Assembly: GCA_947448795.1 (NCBI GenBank)
Contig: CANFOZ010000013.1
Span: forward strand, 1-47,250
Origin: Bacteroidota bacterium
GTDB lineage: Bacteria > Bacteroidota > Bacteroidia > AKYH767-A > JAHEYN01
DNA length: 47,250 nt
Direction: 5' to 3'
Positions 36,301 through 43,881 of the stretch are shown piece after piece. Within the stretch, counting starts at the first letter, position 1; each line of letters starts with the position of its first letter. The position numbers and the translations under genes are program-made. Below the pieces are notes generated by a model that was not told the DNA's origin, did not search any database, and worked only from the letters and a program-made list of their open reading frames with translations.

Positions 36301-36818
36301 AGCAGACCATCGAGATGCGCGGAAATTTCAGCCGGGCGTATGGTATCACTTTCGCTTATCGAAGTGGTATTAAAACCAATGCTTCTGAGTTTTTTGCCTC
36401 GCGCGATTATCGCGTCGTTTATAACCGCACCGAGCCAAGGTTTATCTTTCAACCAACATCTTCGTTTCGAATTATCGTGTCGTATGAATACAGTCACAAG
36501 CGCAATCTTTTAGGACTGCTTGGTGAGCTTGCAGATCAGCAGAAAGCGGGTACTGAGCTTAAATACAGCATGCCGAAGCAAGGCGTATTTACCGCGCGTT
36601 TCAATTATATTTTTATTGATTATAACGCCACGGATAATTCACCAGTGGCTTATGAGATGCTTGATGGCTTGAAGAAAGGCCAGAATTATACCTGGGCCAT
36701 GAGCATTCAGCGCACGCTATCATCCGGCTTGCAACTTAGTCTCAATTACGATGGTCGTAAGCCTGCAAGTAATGCGGCCATTCACACTGGAGGCGTTTCT
36801 CTTCGTGCTTATTTTTAA
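33333..36818 (+). CDS. Large outer-membrane protein of unknown function
   Basis: Starting at ATG 33333 the protein has 1161 residues and a clean signal peptide (MYLIKRIPIVFLLCLWMGVS, cleavage near SSAQ). A start at 33282 would add 17 basic residues, so I reject it. Early blocks such as GLNKSGSISRGISMGNNQD and GRISENVEVLAAITDENIP are followed by an Ig-like module, VYINGVLLERGAQSDYVIDY, that I have seen in other Bacteroidota surface proteins. After that the sequence alternates as beta strands and ends in LRAYF, an aromatic C-terminus suited to barrel assembly. I do not know its family name. It lies 50 bp after pdxJ, but pdxJ is unlikely to be functionally related. Confidence 0.8.
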   Translation: MYLIKRIPIVFLLCLWMGVSSAQEHAFVRQRVIAFPEDTLRIDTLSIVPGSLLINGLAPDTRAWYIDYAGSRISAPRSKSLKDSIRISYRVLPFDFTKARFHKDPSKVARNEQGILNPFLLPVEEEPNKLFKFGGLNKSGSISRGISMGNNQDVVLNSSLNLQMNGRISENVEVLAAITDENIPFQPEGNTQNLQEFDKVFIQLSSKQQKLIAGDYDLRRPNSYFMNFYKRAQGGSFSSISHFALKNEAQVLGESRSSVSIAVSKGRFARNTIQGVEGNQGPYRLTGSNNELFIMVLSGSEKVYINGVLLERGAQSDYVIDYNTAQLSFTTKKQITKDSRIVVEFQYSDRNYLRSLVHINQEADLKNWKLRFNFFGEQDSKNQPLQQELNDSQKSFMSGLGDSLQLAVLPNIQSVVFDPNEVLYKRIDSLDVLTGIVFKDVYVYSTASDSAHYRLGFSFVGQGKGNYEPANTAANGKVFRWVMPRNGLPVGSYEPIQQLITPKRQQLYTFAVDRMLAKGLWISSETALSNLDRNTFATFDKQDNVGMAEKFILRKSTKLSTDSLGWMLSTTVDYEYVQHLFNPLERFRNVEFERDWNLGTQAVSGDEHLAGGLLELSRKRTGFINYQFRRYQRANSMHGFSNGMKTDYRLLTLHLVADASLTKSEFLARTGDFLRQHADLSKAFKHVVVGVKEAQEDNRFHGVTADSLSIGSYAFEEWEGYLQNPDTAVNRYRIFYGQRFDHLLKNGALRLSSVADQCGASAGFNRHPNNRLIMTGVYRKLAVSDSSLSTLHPSNTFITSMDHDLMLAKGALHFTTYYEVGTGQELKKEFAYLEVPVGQGTYAWNDYNGNGIKELDEFDVAANPDQARYMKVLVPTNEYIRTNSNQLSEVFLFTPASLFDNAKGFKKFVSRFSNQLLFRNERKVTDDGFAAMVNPFRNQSSDSVVSLNSTLQEQVYFNRSSSVFGFNAGVQKNNARSLLTNGIETRGLEEQTIEMRGNFSRAYGITFAYRSGIKTNASEFFASRDYRVVYNRTEPRFIFQPTSSFRIIVSYEYSHKRNLLGLLGELADQQKAGTELKYSMPKQGVFTARFNYIFIDYNATDNSPVAYEMLDGLKKGQNYTWAMSIQRTLSSGLQLSLNYDGRKPASNAAIHTGGVSLRAYF

Positions 36819-36827
36819 AACAGGAAA

Positions 36828-37844
36828 TCAGATAATATTCACTTCCGTTTCCAGCTCGACGCCGAATTTCTCGCGCACAGAAGCTTTCACCTGAAGTGAT
36901 AATTGAAGAACTTCATTCCCATTAGCACCGCCGAGGTTTACAAGCACCAAGGCTTGTTTGCTGTGCACGCCGGCTCTACCCAAGGCTTTCCCTTTCCAGC
37001 CGCAGTGTTCGATAAGCCAGCCAGCAGCAAGTTTCATGTTGCCGTTGGCAAGCGGATAGGCCACTAATTCTGGGTAGCGCAATTTTAGTTCGTCGTGAAA
37101 GGATTTTAGAACTTCGGGATTTTTAAAGAAGCTACCCGCATTGCCTGTAACCAGTGGATCGGGTAGCTTGCTGCGGCGAATATTGCAAACGGCGTCACTC
37201 ACTTCCTTAATACCCGCATTGCTTATTTGCATGCGCCTCAATTCCTCTTCAATTGCGCCATACGAAGTGTTGAGTGCGGCTTGCTTGCGAACTTTGAAGT
37301 GCACTGCGGTGATTACATATTGGTTTTTATGCGAGGTCTTAAAGATGCTTTCGCGGTAGCCGAATTTGCATTCTTCTTTGTTGAATCGATGCATTTCGCC
37401 AGATTCAATGTGTATTGCTTCGAGTGCGTCGAAAACCTCTTTTAATTCCACGCCATAGGCTCCGATGTTCTGCATGGGTGCAGCACCTACGCTGCCTGGA
37501 ATTAAGGACATGTTTTCAAGTCCAGCCAAATTTTCATCGATGCACCAACGAACAAAGTCGTGCCATACCTCGCCCGCGCCAACGCGAACATAGACGAATT
37601 CATCATCTGCTTTCAGGATGTCAATGCCACGGATTTTATTGCGAAGCACCAAGCCATCAAAATCTTTAGTTAGCAGGAGGTTGCTTCCTCCACCAACAAC
37701 AAGCAGCTGAAGTTGGCGCTCTTTTTTTATAGCGAGCAAAGGAAGCAGTTCAGCAACGGAAGCGAACTCGGCAAAATACCTTGCCTTGGCTTCTATTCCG
37801 AATGTGTTTAGAGACAGTAGTGAAACGTGCTCGGTCAATTGCAT
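36828..37844 (-). CDS. murB: UDP-N-acetylenolpyruvoylglucosamine reductase
   Basis: MurB reduces UDP-GlcNAc-enolpyruvate to UDP-MurNAc with NADPH and bound FAD in peptidoglycan synthesis. This 338-residue protein is the type I (E. coli-like) form: FAD-binding LLVVGGGSNLLL (47-58), LIPGSVGAAPMQNIGAYG (114-131), the FGYRES loop (161-166, R164), the catalytic serine S238 in NAGSFFKNP, and a C-terminal acidic residue in LETEVNII. It ends 9 bp from the convergent outer-membrane gene and is divergent from the M1 peptidase gene. Confidence 0.97.
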   Translation of the reverse strand: MQLTEHVSLLSLNTFGIEAKARYFAEFASVAELLPLLAIKKERQLQLLVVGGGSNLLLTKDFDGLVLRNKIRGIDILKADDEFVYVRVGAGEVWHDFVRWCIDENLAGLENMSLIPGSVGAAPMQNIGAYGVELKEVFDALEAIHIESGEMHRFNKEECKFGYRESIFKTSHKNQYVITAVHFKVRKQAALNTSYGAIEEELRRMQISNAGIKEVSDAVCNIRRSKLPDPLVTGNAGSFFKNPEVLKSFHDELKLRYPELVAYPLANGNMKLAAGWLIEHCGWKGKALGRAGVHSKQALVLVNLGGANGNEVLQLSLQVKASVREKFGVELETEVNII

Positions 37845-37951
37845 GGCCTTTTATTTGTTGCTAAAGTACGAAAACAAAAAGGCAGCGAGCCTTTCTTGTG
37901 TCTTACTTTTCAACCAAGCGAAGTGTATTTTTTCTTCGTGTATATTAATCG

Positions 37952-37959
37952 TAATTTCG
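37952..37959 (+). promoter_or_regulatory. Predicted -7 element of the M1 peptidase gene
   Basis: TAATTTCG fits TAnnTTCG and ends 18 bases before ATG 37978, supporting this start over the in-frame ATG at 37786 that lies inside murB. Confidence 0.4.
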
Positions 37960-37977
37960 TTTAAAACCCTAGCGACC

Positions 37978-40900
37978 ATGAAGTTGACCCGAAGCCTTTT
38001 AATTAGCTGTGTTACGTGCACTTTACTTGCTTTATTTGTCTTGCCAGGTTATGCCCAACCGGCCGACATAACAGCCCGAGCAGCGGCTTATCAAAGTGCA
38101 TCGAATGTCTTGTATTGGAAGAACAGGACCCCGGATGCGGCCTATTGGCAGCAAGATGTGTATTATTCGATGAAGGCAGCTATCGACGATTCGACGGATA
38201 TTGTTAACGGGAGCTTACAACTTGTTTACACAAACAATTCGCCCGATACCTTGACCTGTGTTTTTTTTCATTTGTATCAAAACGCGTTTCAGCCGGGAGC
38301 TTATCTCGACGACTTGCAAAAGCACAATAAAGAGAATGCCAAGTATGGTAAATACGAGGCGCAAGGGCTTGGAACGATAGTCGATCATGTTCGAAAAGAC
38401 GGCATGGATTTGAAGATGGAGTTGGATAACACCATTCTTAAAGTATTTCTTAATAAACCGATTGCTCCACACACCGCAGTCACTTTTGATATAGCGTTTA
38501 AAACCTATTTTGATAACGGTAGCACCCGTCGTCGTATGAAGTTGTTCATGACTTCTGGATTTAAGCATTATGATGGTGTGCATTGGTATCCACGGATGTG
38601 TGTTTATGATCGCCGTTTTGGCTGGGAAACCGATCAGCACTTGGGTCGCGAGTTTTATGGCGATTATGGCAACTTCGATGCCGAGCTCACCTTTCCAAAC
38701 AATTATGTGGTAGAAGCAACGGGAGAGTTACAGAATGAATTGGAGGTTCTTCCTGATTCGGTGCGTGCCAAATTGGATTTGAAAAACTTTGCAAACAAAC
38801 CCATGAACAGCAAGGCCTCTGTGGTTATTGCAAAAGATGGAACGACAAAGACCTGGAAGTACCATGCGGAGAATGTGCATGACTTTGCATGGACGGCTGA
38901 TCCAACTTATCGCATTGGAGAGTCGGAATGGAACGGTGTGCGCGTAATTGCCTTAGCACAGGAACCTGTGGCTGCAAAATGGCAGAATGCGGCCGAATAC
39001 ACTGCCCGTGTGATCGAGACGTATTCACACGATTTCGGCATGTATATTTGGCCGAAAATAGTGGTTGCAGATGCACGCGATGGAATGGAGTATCCGATGC
39101 TCACTCTGGATGGCGGTTTTGATCCGAACTATCGAAGTTTATTGGCACATGAAGTAGGTCACCAGTGGTTTTTTGGAATGGTGGGTAACAATGAAACGTA
39201 TCGTGCTGCCTTGGATGAAGGGTTCACGCAATTTCTTACCACATGGAGTGTGGAGCGCATCGATGGTGCCTATGGTGTTGTAGAACGCCCGAAAAACAAG
39301 TACCAAAGATATTACACCGATTCGCTGTCTGTGAGGGATGGCCGTGCTTTTTTGCCGTACATGAGCGATGCGATTGTTGGCAAAGATGAGTCCTTGAACA
39401 CCCATTCGGATCAGTTCAACGGTGCATTGGGACACGGTGGTGGTTATCGTCATGTTTATTTTAAGACAGCCACCATGCTTTATAATTTACAATATGTTTT
39501 AGGTGATGAATTGTTTAGCAATGCCATGCAGCATTATTTCAACAAGTATAAGGTTTGTCATCCCTACTTCGATGATTTTCGACATGCCATCATTGAATAC
39601 ACGCATGCCGATTTGAATTGGTTTTTTGATGAGTGGATGGAAACAACAAAGCATATTGATTATCGCGTAGCGTCGATTCGCAAAGGCAAAGAGAAGGATG
39701 CGTATCAAGTTAAGTTCACTCGAATTGGACGTATGCAGATGCCGATTGATTTTCGTGTATATACACAGACGGACTCTACGATGGATTTTTATATCCCAAA
39801 CACCTGGTTCGAAAAACCAACAGATGCGAAGGTTTTGCCGCGGTGGATCGGTTGGGATAAGTTGAAGCCAAGTTATACCGCAACGATTACCGTGCCAAAT
39901 GGAATAAAGAAAGTGGTAATTGATGAGTCGATGCGCATGGCCGATATCAACATGTTAAACAACAGTTCTAAGTTGCCTGTTAACATTCGTTTTGATTCGC
40001 GCATCAACAATCCGGTGGATTGGAAACGATACGCGGTTTTTATGCGCCCTGATCTTTGGTACAATTCATTTGATGGCATGAAAGCGGGCATTAGTGTGAA
40101 CGGAAACTACATGCGCACCTTTCATGTTTTTGATTTGTCTGCATGGATGAATACGGGATTGGCTCAAATGAACATCGACAAGCGCGAACTTTTAATGCAT
40201 GATCCTATTTCCGTGCGTTTCAACTACGCAAGCTCGCTGTATAAATTCAGTCCGAATTCATGGATCCGTTTAGGAGCTCGAAGTTTGGATGGTTTGCAGG
40301 CAGCGTATATCGGCTTTGAGAAGAAGGATCCATCCGAAAAGAACACCTTTGCTTTGCGCTTTCAAAGCATGCATCGTCAGTCTGTTTCTGATGCAACCTA
40401 TTTGCTGTATCCCAAAGAATGGCAAGTTGATCGGTATAACAACACCTTGAAACTATCGTGGGATTATCAATACAGCTATCAACATGGTCAAGGCAATTTC
40501 AATGCTGCTTTGCGATCTAGCACCCTGGGTAGCGATTACGATTATTCCGATTTGACGTTGCAGTTGATCAACAAGCATCAGCTTGGGAAGCTCGATGTTA
40601 GGAGTAGGTCTTACGGTCGTTTTGGCTTTGGTATCGACTATGCAAACGAGTCGGCATTATATCTGGCTGGAGGAAGTCCGGAAGAGTTGATGGACAATAA
40701 ATACACCCGATCTCGCGGCTTTATCGACAATAGCTTTTTGGGCTATGGAAGCAGCACCAATCATTTTCAATATGGAGGCGGCTTGAACCTGCGCGGCTAT
40801 GCTGGCTATCTAGGTGTGCAGGAAACGAAGGATGGTAACTTTGTTAATATTTACAAGGGGAGCAGTGGCTTTTCGCAGAGTGTGGAGCTTGACTTTGATC

Positions 40901-41214
40901 GCTTAGTGCCCTTGCACCCCAAGGCCATTAAACAATATATTCACTTAGACACGTATTTATTTGCCGATGCAGGGGTGATCAATGTAAAGCGATCCGAAAC
41001 CGATTTAAGTTTTAACAACCGATTCGAGTTTTGTGATCCACGCATTGATGCCGGTGTGGGTGCTGTGTTAAGCATAAAAAAGTTTGGTCCATTGCAGCAG
41101 GTTAATCCGCTCAATATTCGTTTCGACATTCCTCTGTTTTTAAATCACACACCAAATGAAGCACCTGATTTTGTTCAGATGCGTTGGGTTTTAGGTATTA
41201 ACCGTAGTTTTTAA
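37978..41214 (+). CDS. M1-family metallopeptidase fused to an Omp85-like outer-membrane beta barrel
   Basis: With ATG 37978 the protein has 1078 residues and a signal peptide (to about A23, PGYAQP following). Residues about 40-560 are an M1 (gluzincin) peptidase: GMEYP at 369-373 in place of GAMEN, zinc motif HEVGH (391-395) with the third ligand E414 after 18 residues, and the catalytic tyrosine in HVYFKTATML. About 570-680 is a beta-rich linker. From about 690 to the end the sequence alternates as beta strands, with RGY (939-941) in GGGLNLRGYAGY, 139 residues before an aromatic C-terminus (NRSF), matching the position of the loop-6 VRGF/RGY motif in Omp85 proteins. Inference: a surface- or periplasm-facing peptidase anchored by its own barrel. 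The start inside murB (37786) is rejected because the added residues lack a signal peptide pattern. Confidence 0.85.
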   Translation: MKLTRSLLISCVTCTLLALFVLPGYAQPADITARAAAYQSASNVLYWKNRTPDAAYWQQDVYYSMKAAIDDSTDIVNGSLQLVYTNNSPDTLTCVFFHLYQNAFQPGAYLDDLQKHNKENAKYGKYEAQGLGTIVDHVRKDGMDLKMELDNTILKVFLNKPIAPHTAVTFDIAFKTYFDNGSTRRRMKLFMTSGFKHYDGVHWYPRMCVYDRRFGWETDQHLGREFYGDYGNFDAELTFPNNYVVEATGELQNELEVLPDSVRAKLDLKNFANKPMNSKASVVIAKDGTTKTWKYHAENVHDFAWTADPTYRIGESEWNGVRVIALAQEPVAAKWQNAAEYTARVIETYSHDFGMYIWPKIVVADARDGMEYPMLTLDGGFDPNYRSLLAHEVGHQWFFGMVGNNETYRAALDEGFTQFLTTWSVERIDGAYGVVERPKNKYQRYYTDSLSVRDGRAFLPYMSDAIVGKDESLNTHSDQFNGALGHGGGYRHVYFKTATMLYNLQYVLGDELFSNAMQHYFNKYKVCHPYFDDFRHAIIEYTHADLNWFFDEWMETTKHIDYRVASIRKGKEKDAYQVKFTRIGRMQMPIDFRVYTQTDSTMDFYIPNTWFEKPTDAKVLPRWIGWDKLKPSYTATITVPNGIKKVVIDESMRMADINMLNNSSKLPVNIRFDSRINNPVDWKRYAVFMRPDLWYNSFDGMKAGISVNGNYMRTFHVFDLSAWMNTGLAQMNIDKRELLMHDPISVRFNYASSLYKFSPNSWIRLGARSLDGLQAAYIGFEKKDPSEKNTFALRFQSMHRQSVSDATYLLYPKEWQVDRYNNTLKLSWDYQYSYQHGQGNFNAALRSSTLGSDYDYSDLTLQLINKHQLGKLDVRSRSYGRFGFGIDYANESALYLAGGSPEELMDNKYTRSRGFIDNSFLGYGSSTNHFQYGGGLNLRGYAGYLGVQETKDGNFVNIYKGSSGFSQSVELDFDRLVPLHPKAIKQYIHLDTYLFADAGVINVKRSETDLSFNNRFEFCDPRIDAGVGAVLSIKKFGPLQQVNPLNIRFDIPLFLNHTPNEAPDFVQMRWVLGINRSF

Positions 41215-41221
41215 ATCTTTT

Positions 41222-41986
41222 ATGAAAAAGATATTCCTTGTTTTATTTGTAGTTCTTAGCCTACCTGGTTTTTCACAAAACTACAGAGGTGTTTATGAGA
41301 AAGCATTGAGTTTAAAAAAGGAGTATAAATATGTGGAGTCCTTGGCGATGTTTCAAGTGTTGTTGAAGACCGATTCCAACAATGTTGATTATTTAGGGCA
41401 TGCAAGCACGATGTTTACGAAAGCGGGCAACATGCAATCGGACGAGAAGAAGCGTTTTGACTATTATCGACAAGGCGAATACCTTGCTAAAAAGGCGATA
41501 AAGATTGATCCTAATAACGCCGAAGCGCACTATGCCTATTCCTTGGTTGTTGGTCGTTTGAGCGAGCAGGCGAGCTCGAAGCAAAAGGTGGCCAACGCCA
41601 AGTTGATTAAGTCTGAGGCGGATGCTTGTATTCGCTTGCAGCCCAATCATGCTGGCGCTTATCACATCCTAGGAAGGTGGCATCGCACGGTGGCTGGTTT
41701 TGGTATTATTGAAAAAATGGCGATCAACGCATTGTATGGCGGCGTTCCCGAAGGTGGCTCGTATGATGAAGCCGTGAAGTGTTTCAAGAAGGCCATTCAA
41801 TTAGAGCCAGCGTATGTTTTACATTACTACGAATTGGCTGTAACGCTTCATGAAAGGGATGCAAGTGCAGCTGATAAAACGGATGCTGTAGCTGCTTTGA
41901 AAAAAGCAATGTCCTTGCAGAATCAAACGCCGGATGACCCAGCCACCAAGAAAAAGTGCGAGGTGTTGCTTACTGATTTACAGTAA
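41222..41986 (+). CDS. Exported TPR protein, RMDN-like
   Basis: This 254-residue protein has a signal peptide (MKKIFLVLFVVLSLPGFSQ) and tetratricopeptide-like helices: AEYLAKKAIKIDPNNAEAHYAYS-type repeats and a final repeat ending AIQLEPAYVLHYYELA. The segment HILGRWHRTVAGFGIIEK, followed by A-L-Y-G-G-V-P-E-G, resembles the RMDN/FAM82 (regulator of microtubule dynamics) family, which also occurs in bacteria. It would be a periplasmic or outer-membrane-associated protein-interaction scaffold. It starts 7 bp after the peptidase-barrel gene and probably shares its transcript, so it may serve that protein. The link is inference. Confidence 0.85.
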   Translation: MKKIFLVLFVVLSLPGFSQNYRGVYEKALSLKKEYKYVESLAMFQVLLKTDSNNVDYLGHASTMFTKAGNMQSDEKKRFDYYRQGEYLAKKAIKIDPNNAEAHYAYSLVVGRLSEQASSKQKVANAKLIKSEADACIRLQPNHAGAYHILGRWHRTVAGFGIIEKMAINALYGGVPEGGSYDEAVKCFKKAIQLEPAYVLHYYELAVTLHERDASAADKTDAVAALKKAMSLQNQTPDDPATKKKCEVLLTDLQ

Positions 41987-41992
41987 TTATCC

Positions 41993-43879
41993 TTATTGCA
42001 TCCAGCGTTCGTGCCACATTTGGAACATGAGGAGAAACCAGATTTTTTGAAAGTTTACTCTTCTTCCAGCCAAGTAGGCACCAACCATTTCGGAGGTAAC
42101 TTGTGGGTCGAGAAGGCCTTGCTTTCGGATCTTTTCTTTATCGGTATAATACAGCAAGGTGCTGCGAAGCTCGTTGCTACACCATTCTGTGACAGGCACT
42201 TGAAATCCCATTTTAGGTCTTTCCATCATCGCTGCTGGCAAGTACTTATGGGTTATTGAACGCAAGAGATACTTGGTTTTTCCTTGGCTAAACTTATACG
42301 AAGAGGGCAGTGTGGCGACATACTCAATGATGCGTTGATCAATGAAGGGCTCGCGGCCTTCCAAGCTTACCGACATGGTTGCACGATCCACCTTTTGCAA
42401 AATATCATCCACTAAATAGGTGTTGAAATCGACAGCTTGCATCTGTGCAAGATCATCGTTTGTTGCATTCAGTAAATGGCCTTGATCGAATGGTGTTTGG
42501 AGGTACGGGAAGTTGTTTTTAATTAGATCTTGCGTCTGCTTGTAAGTCATCACGGTAGCCATATCGTTGAAGAAAGACACTGGATCTGAATGCCTAAGCA
42601 AGAGTTTTCCTTTGGTGTATATATCTCCGAAAAAATGAACACCGTGATTGTCGGGTAAAATTTTATCCGCGAGCTTAGCTAGTGCATTGGGAAGCATCTT
42701 ACGGTAAGGCAGAAACTTCAAGCTGCGGGTGTATTTGGGATAGCCCGCGAATATTTCGTCGCCACCATCGGCAGATAAGGCAACGGTTACGGATTGCCGA
42801 GCGATCTTAGAAACTAATGTTGTTGGTATTGCTGATGAATCGCCAAAGGGTTCGTCATAACTTTCGGGTAAGGAAGGCACGATAGCAATCGCTTCTTTGA
42901 AGGTGCAGTAATATTCGTGATGCTCAGTGCCTAAATGCTGAGCAACTTCTTTTGCATAATGCGCCTCGTTGTACTTATCCTCTTGGAAGCCGATCGTGAA
43001 TGTTTTAATTTTTTGCGGATTGTTCTTTTGCAGCATGGCGGCAAGCGTGGAGCTGTCATAACCGCCGCTTAGAAACACGCCAACAGGCACATCGGCAATC
43101 ATTCGATATTGAAAAGCCGATTCGAAAATGCGTTCTGTTTCTTTACTTGCTTCTTCGAAGGACACATCAATTTTTGGCTGGTTATATACATCAACGATAT
43201 CCCAGTATTTGTGTGTAGTGAGCTCTTTGTTAACTAGGTTAAACGCCAAGAAATGGCCAGGCATCAGCTTGTAGGCATCTTTAAAAATGCAATAGGGTGC
43301 CGAGATATAGCCATGCTGGAAATAAAGCGATAGAGCCGCAGTGTCTATTTCTTTTTGGAAGCTTGGATGTTGATGAAATGATTTTAATTCGGACGCAAAA
43401 AGCAGGATGTTGTTTGCTTGGTAATAGAAGAGAGGCTTCACGCCAACACGGTCTCTGAACAAAAGAACTTTTTGATTTTTTTTGTCATAAATGGAAAAGG
43501 CGAACATGCCAATAAAACGCTCCACACAGGCAGTGCCCCATTGATTATAGGCTTGCAGAATCACTTCTGTGTCGGAGTGGGTAGTGAACGAATGTCCAAG
43601 CGCCTCCAGGTCTTTGCGAATCTCTTTGTAGTTGTATATTTCTCCGTTAAAAACGATGCAGCAGCTATGGTCATGAGAGAACATCGGTTGATGTCCTTGT
43701 GGCGTAAGGTCGATAATAGACAAGCGCCGGAAGCCAAGTCCTATCTGCGCCTCACTCGATTCGAAGAGTTCGTAGCCAGAGTCGTCGGGACCACGGTTAA
43801 TCTGAACATCGGCCATTTTTTTTAGGATCTCGATGGAAGAAGCGCTGTTGAAGTCAATGAATCCACTTATGCCGCACAT
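41993..43879 (-). CDS. asnB: Asparagine synthase, glutamine-hydrolysing
   Basis: This 628-residue protein has the class II glutamine amidotransferase domain (catalytic Cys2 in MCGISGF; R-G-P-D-D-S-G at 29-35; FNGEIYN at 77-83) and the ATP-pyrophosphatase synthetase domain (SGGYDSS at 271-277; SADGGDEIFAGYPKY; MSVSLEGREPFID). All catalytic residues expected for AsnB are present. In polysaccharide clusters, AsnB-like enzymes can amidate sugar acids rather than aspartate; the gene is 2 bp downstream of a flippase, so either role is possible. It faces the TPR gene with a 6-bp gap. Confidence 0.95.
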   Translation of the reverse strand: MCGISGFIDFNSASSIEILKKMADVQINRGPDDSGYELFESSEAQIGLGFRRLSIIDLTPQGHQPMFSHDHSCCIVFNGEIYNYKEIRKDLEALGHSFTTHSDTEVILQAYNQWGTACVERFIGMFAFSIYDKKNQKVLLFRDRVGVKPLFYYQANNILLFASELKSFHQHPSFQKEIDTAALSLYFQHGYISAPYCIFKDAYKLMPGHFLAFNLVNKELTTHKYWDIVDVYNQPKIDVSFEEASKETERIFESAFQYRMIADVPVGVFLSGGYDSSTLAAMLQKNNPQKIKTFTIGFQEDKYNEAHYAKEVAQHLGTEHHEYYCTFKEAIAIVPSLPESYDEPFGDSSAIPTTLVSKIARQSVTVALSADGGDEIFAGYPKYTRSLKFLPYRKMLPNALAKLADKILPDNHGVHFFGDIYTKGKLLLRHSDPVSFFNDMATVMTYKQTQDLIKNNFPYLQTPFDQGHLLNATNDDLAQMQAVDFNTYLVDDILQKVDRATMSVSLEGREPFIDQRIIEYVATLPSSYKFSQGKTKYLLRSITHKYLPAAMMERPKMGFQVPVTEWCSNELRSTLLYYTDKEKIRKQGLLDPQVTSEMVGAYLAGRRVNFQKIWFLLMFQMWHERWMQ

Positions 43880-43881
43880 AA

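Noticed and set aside
37878-37894. Hairpin AAAGGC/GCCTTT in the murB-peptidase intergenic region, with a T-rich run on the minus strand
   Set aside because: It lies upstream of murB rather than after a gene, with a short 6-bp stem, so a terminator or attenuator call is not supported.
37786-37977. Longer start of the M1 peptidase inside murB
   Set aside because: The signal peptide begins at 37978 and a -7 box lies just before it; the extra residues are murB-antisense sequence.
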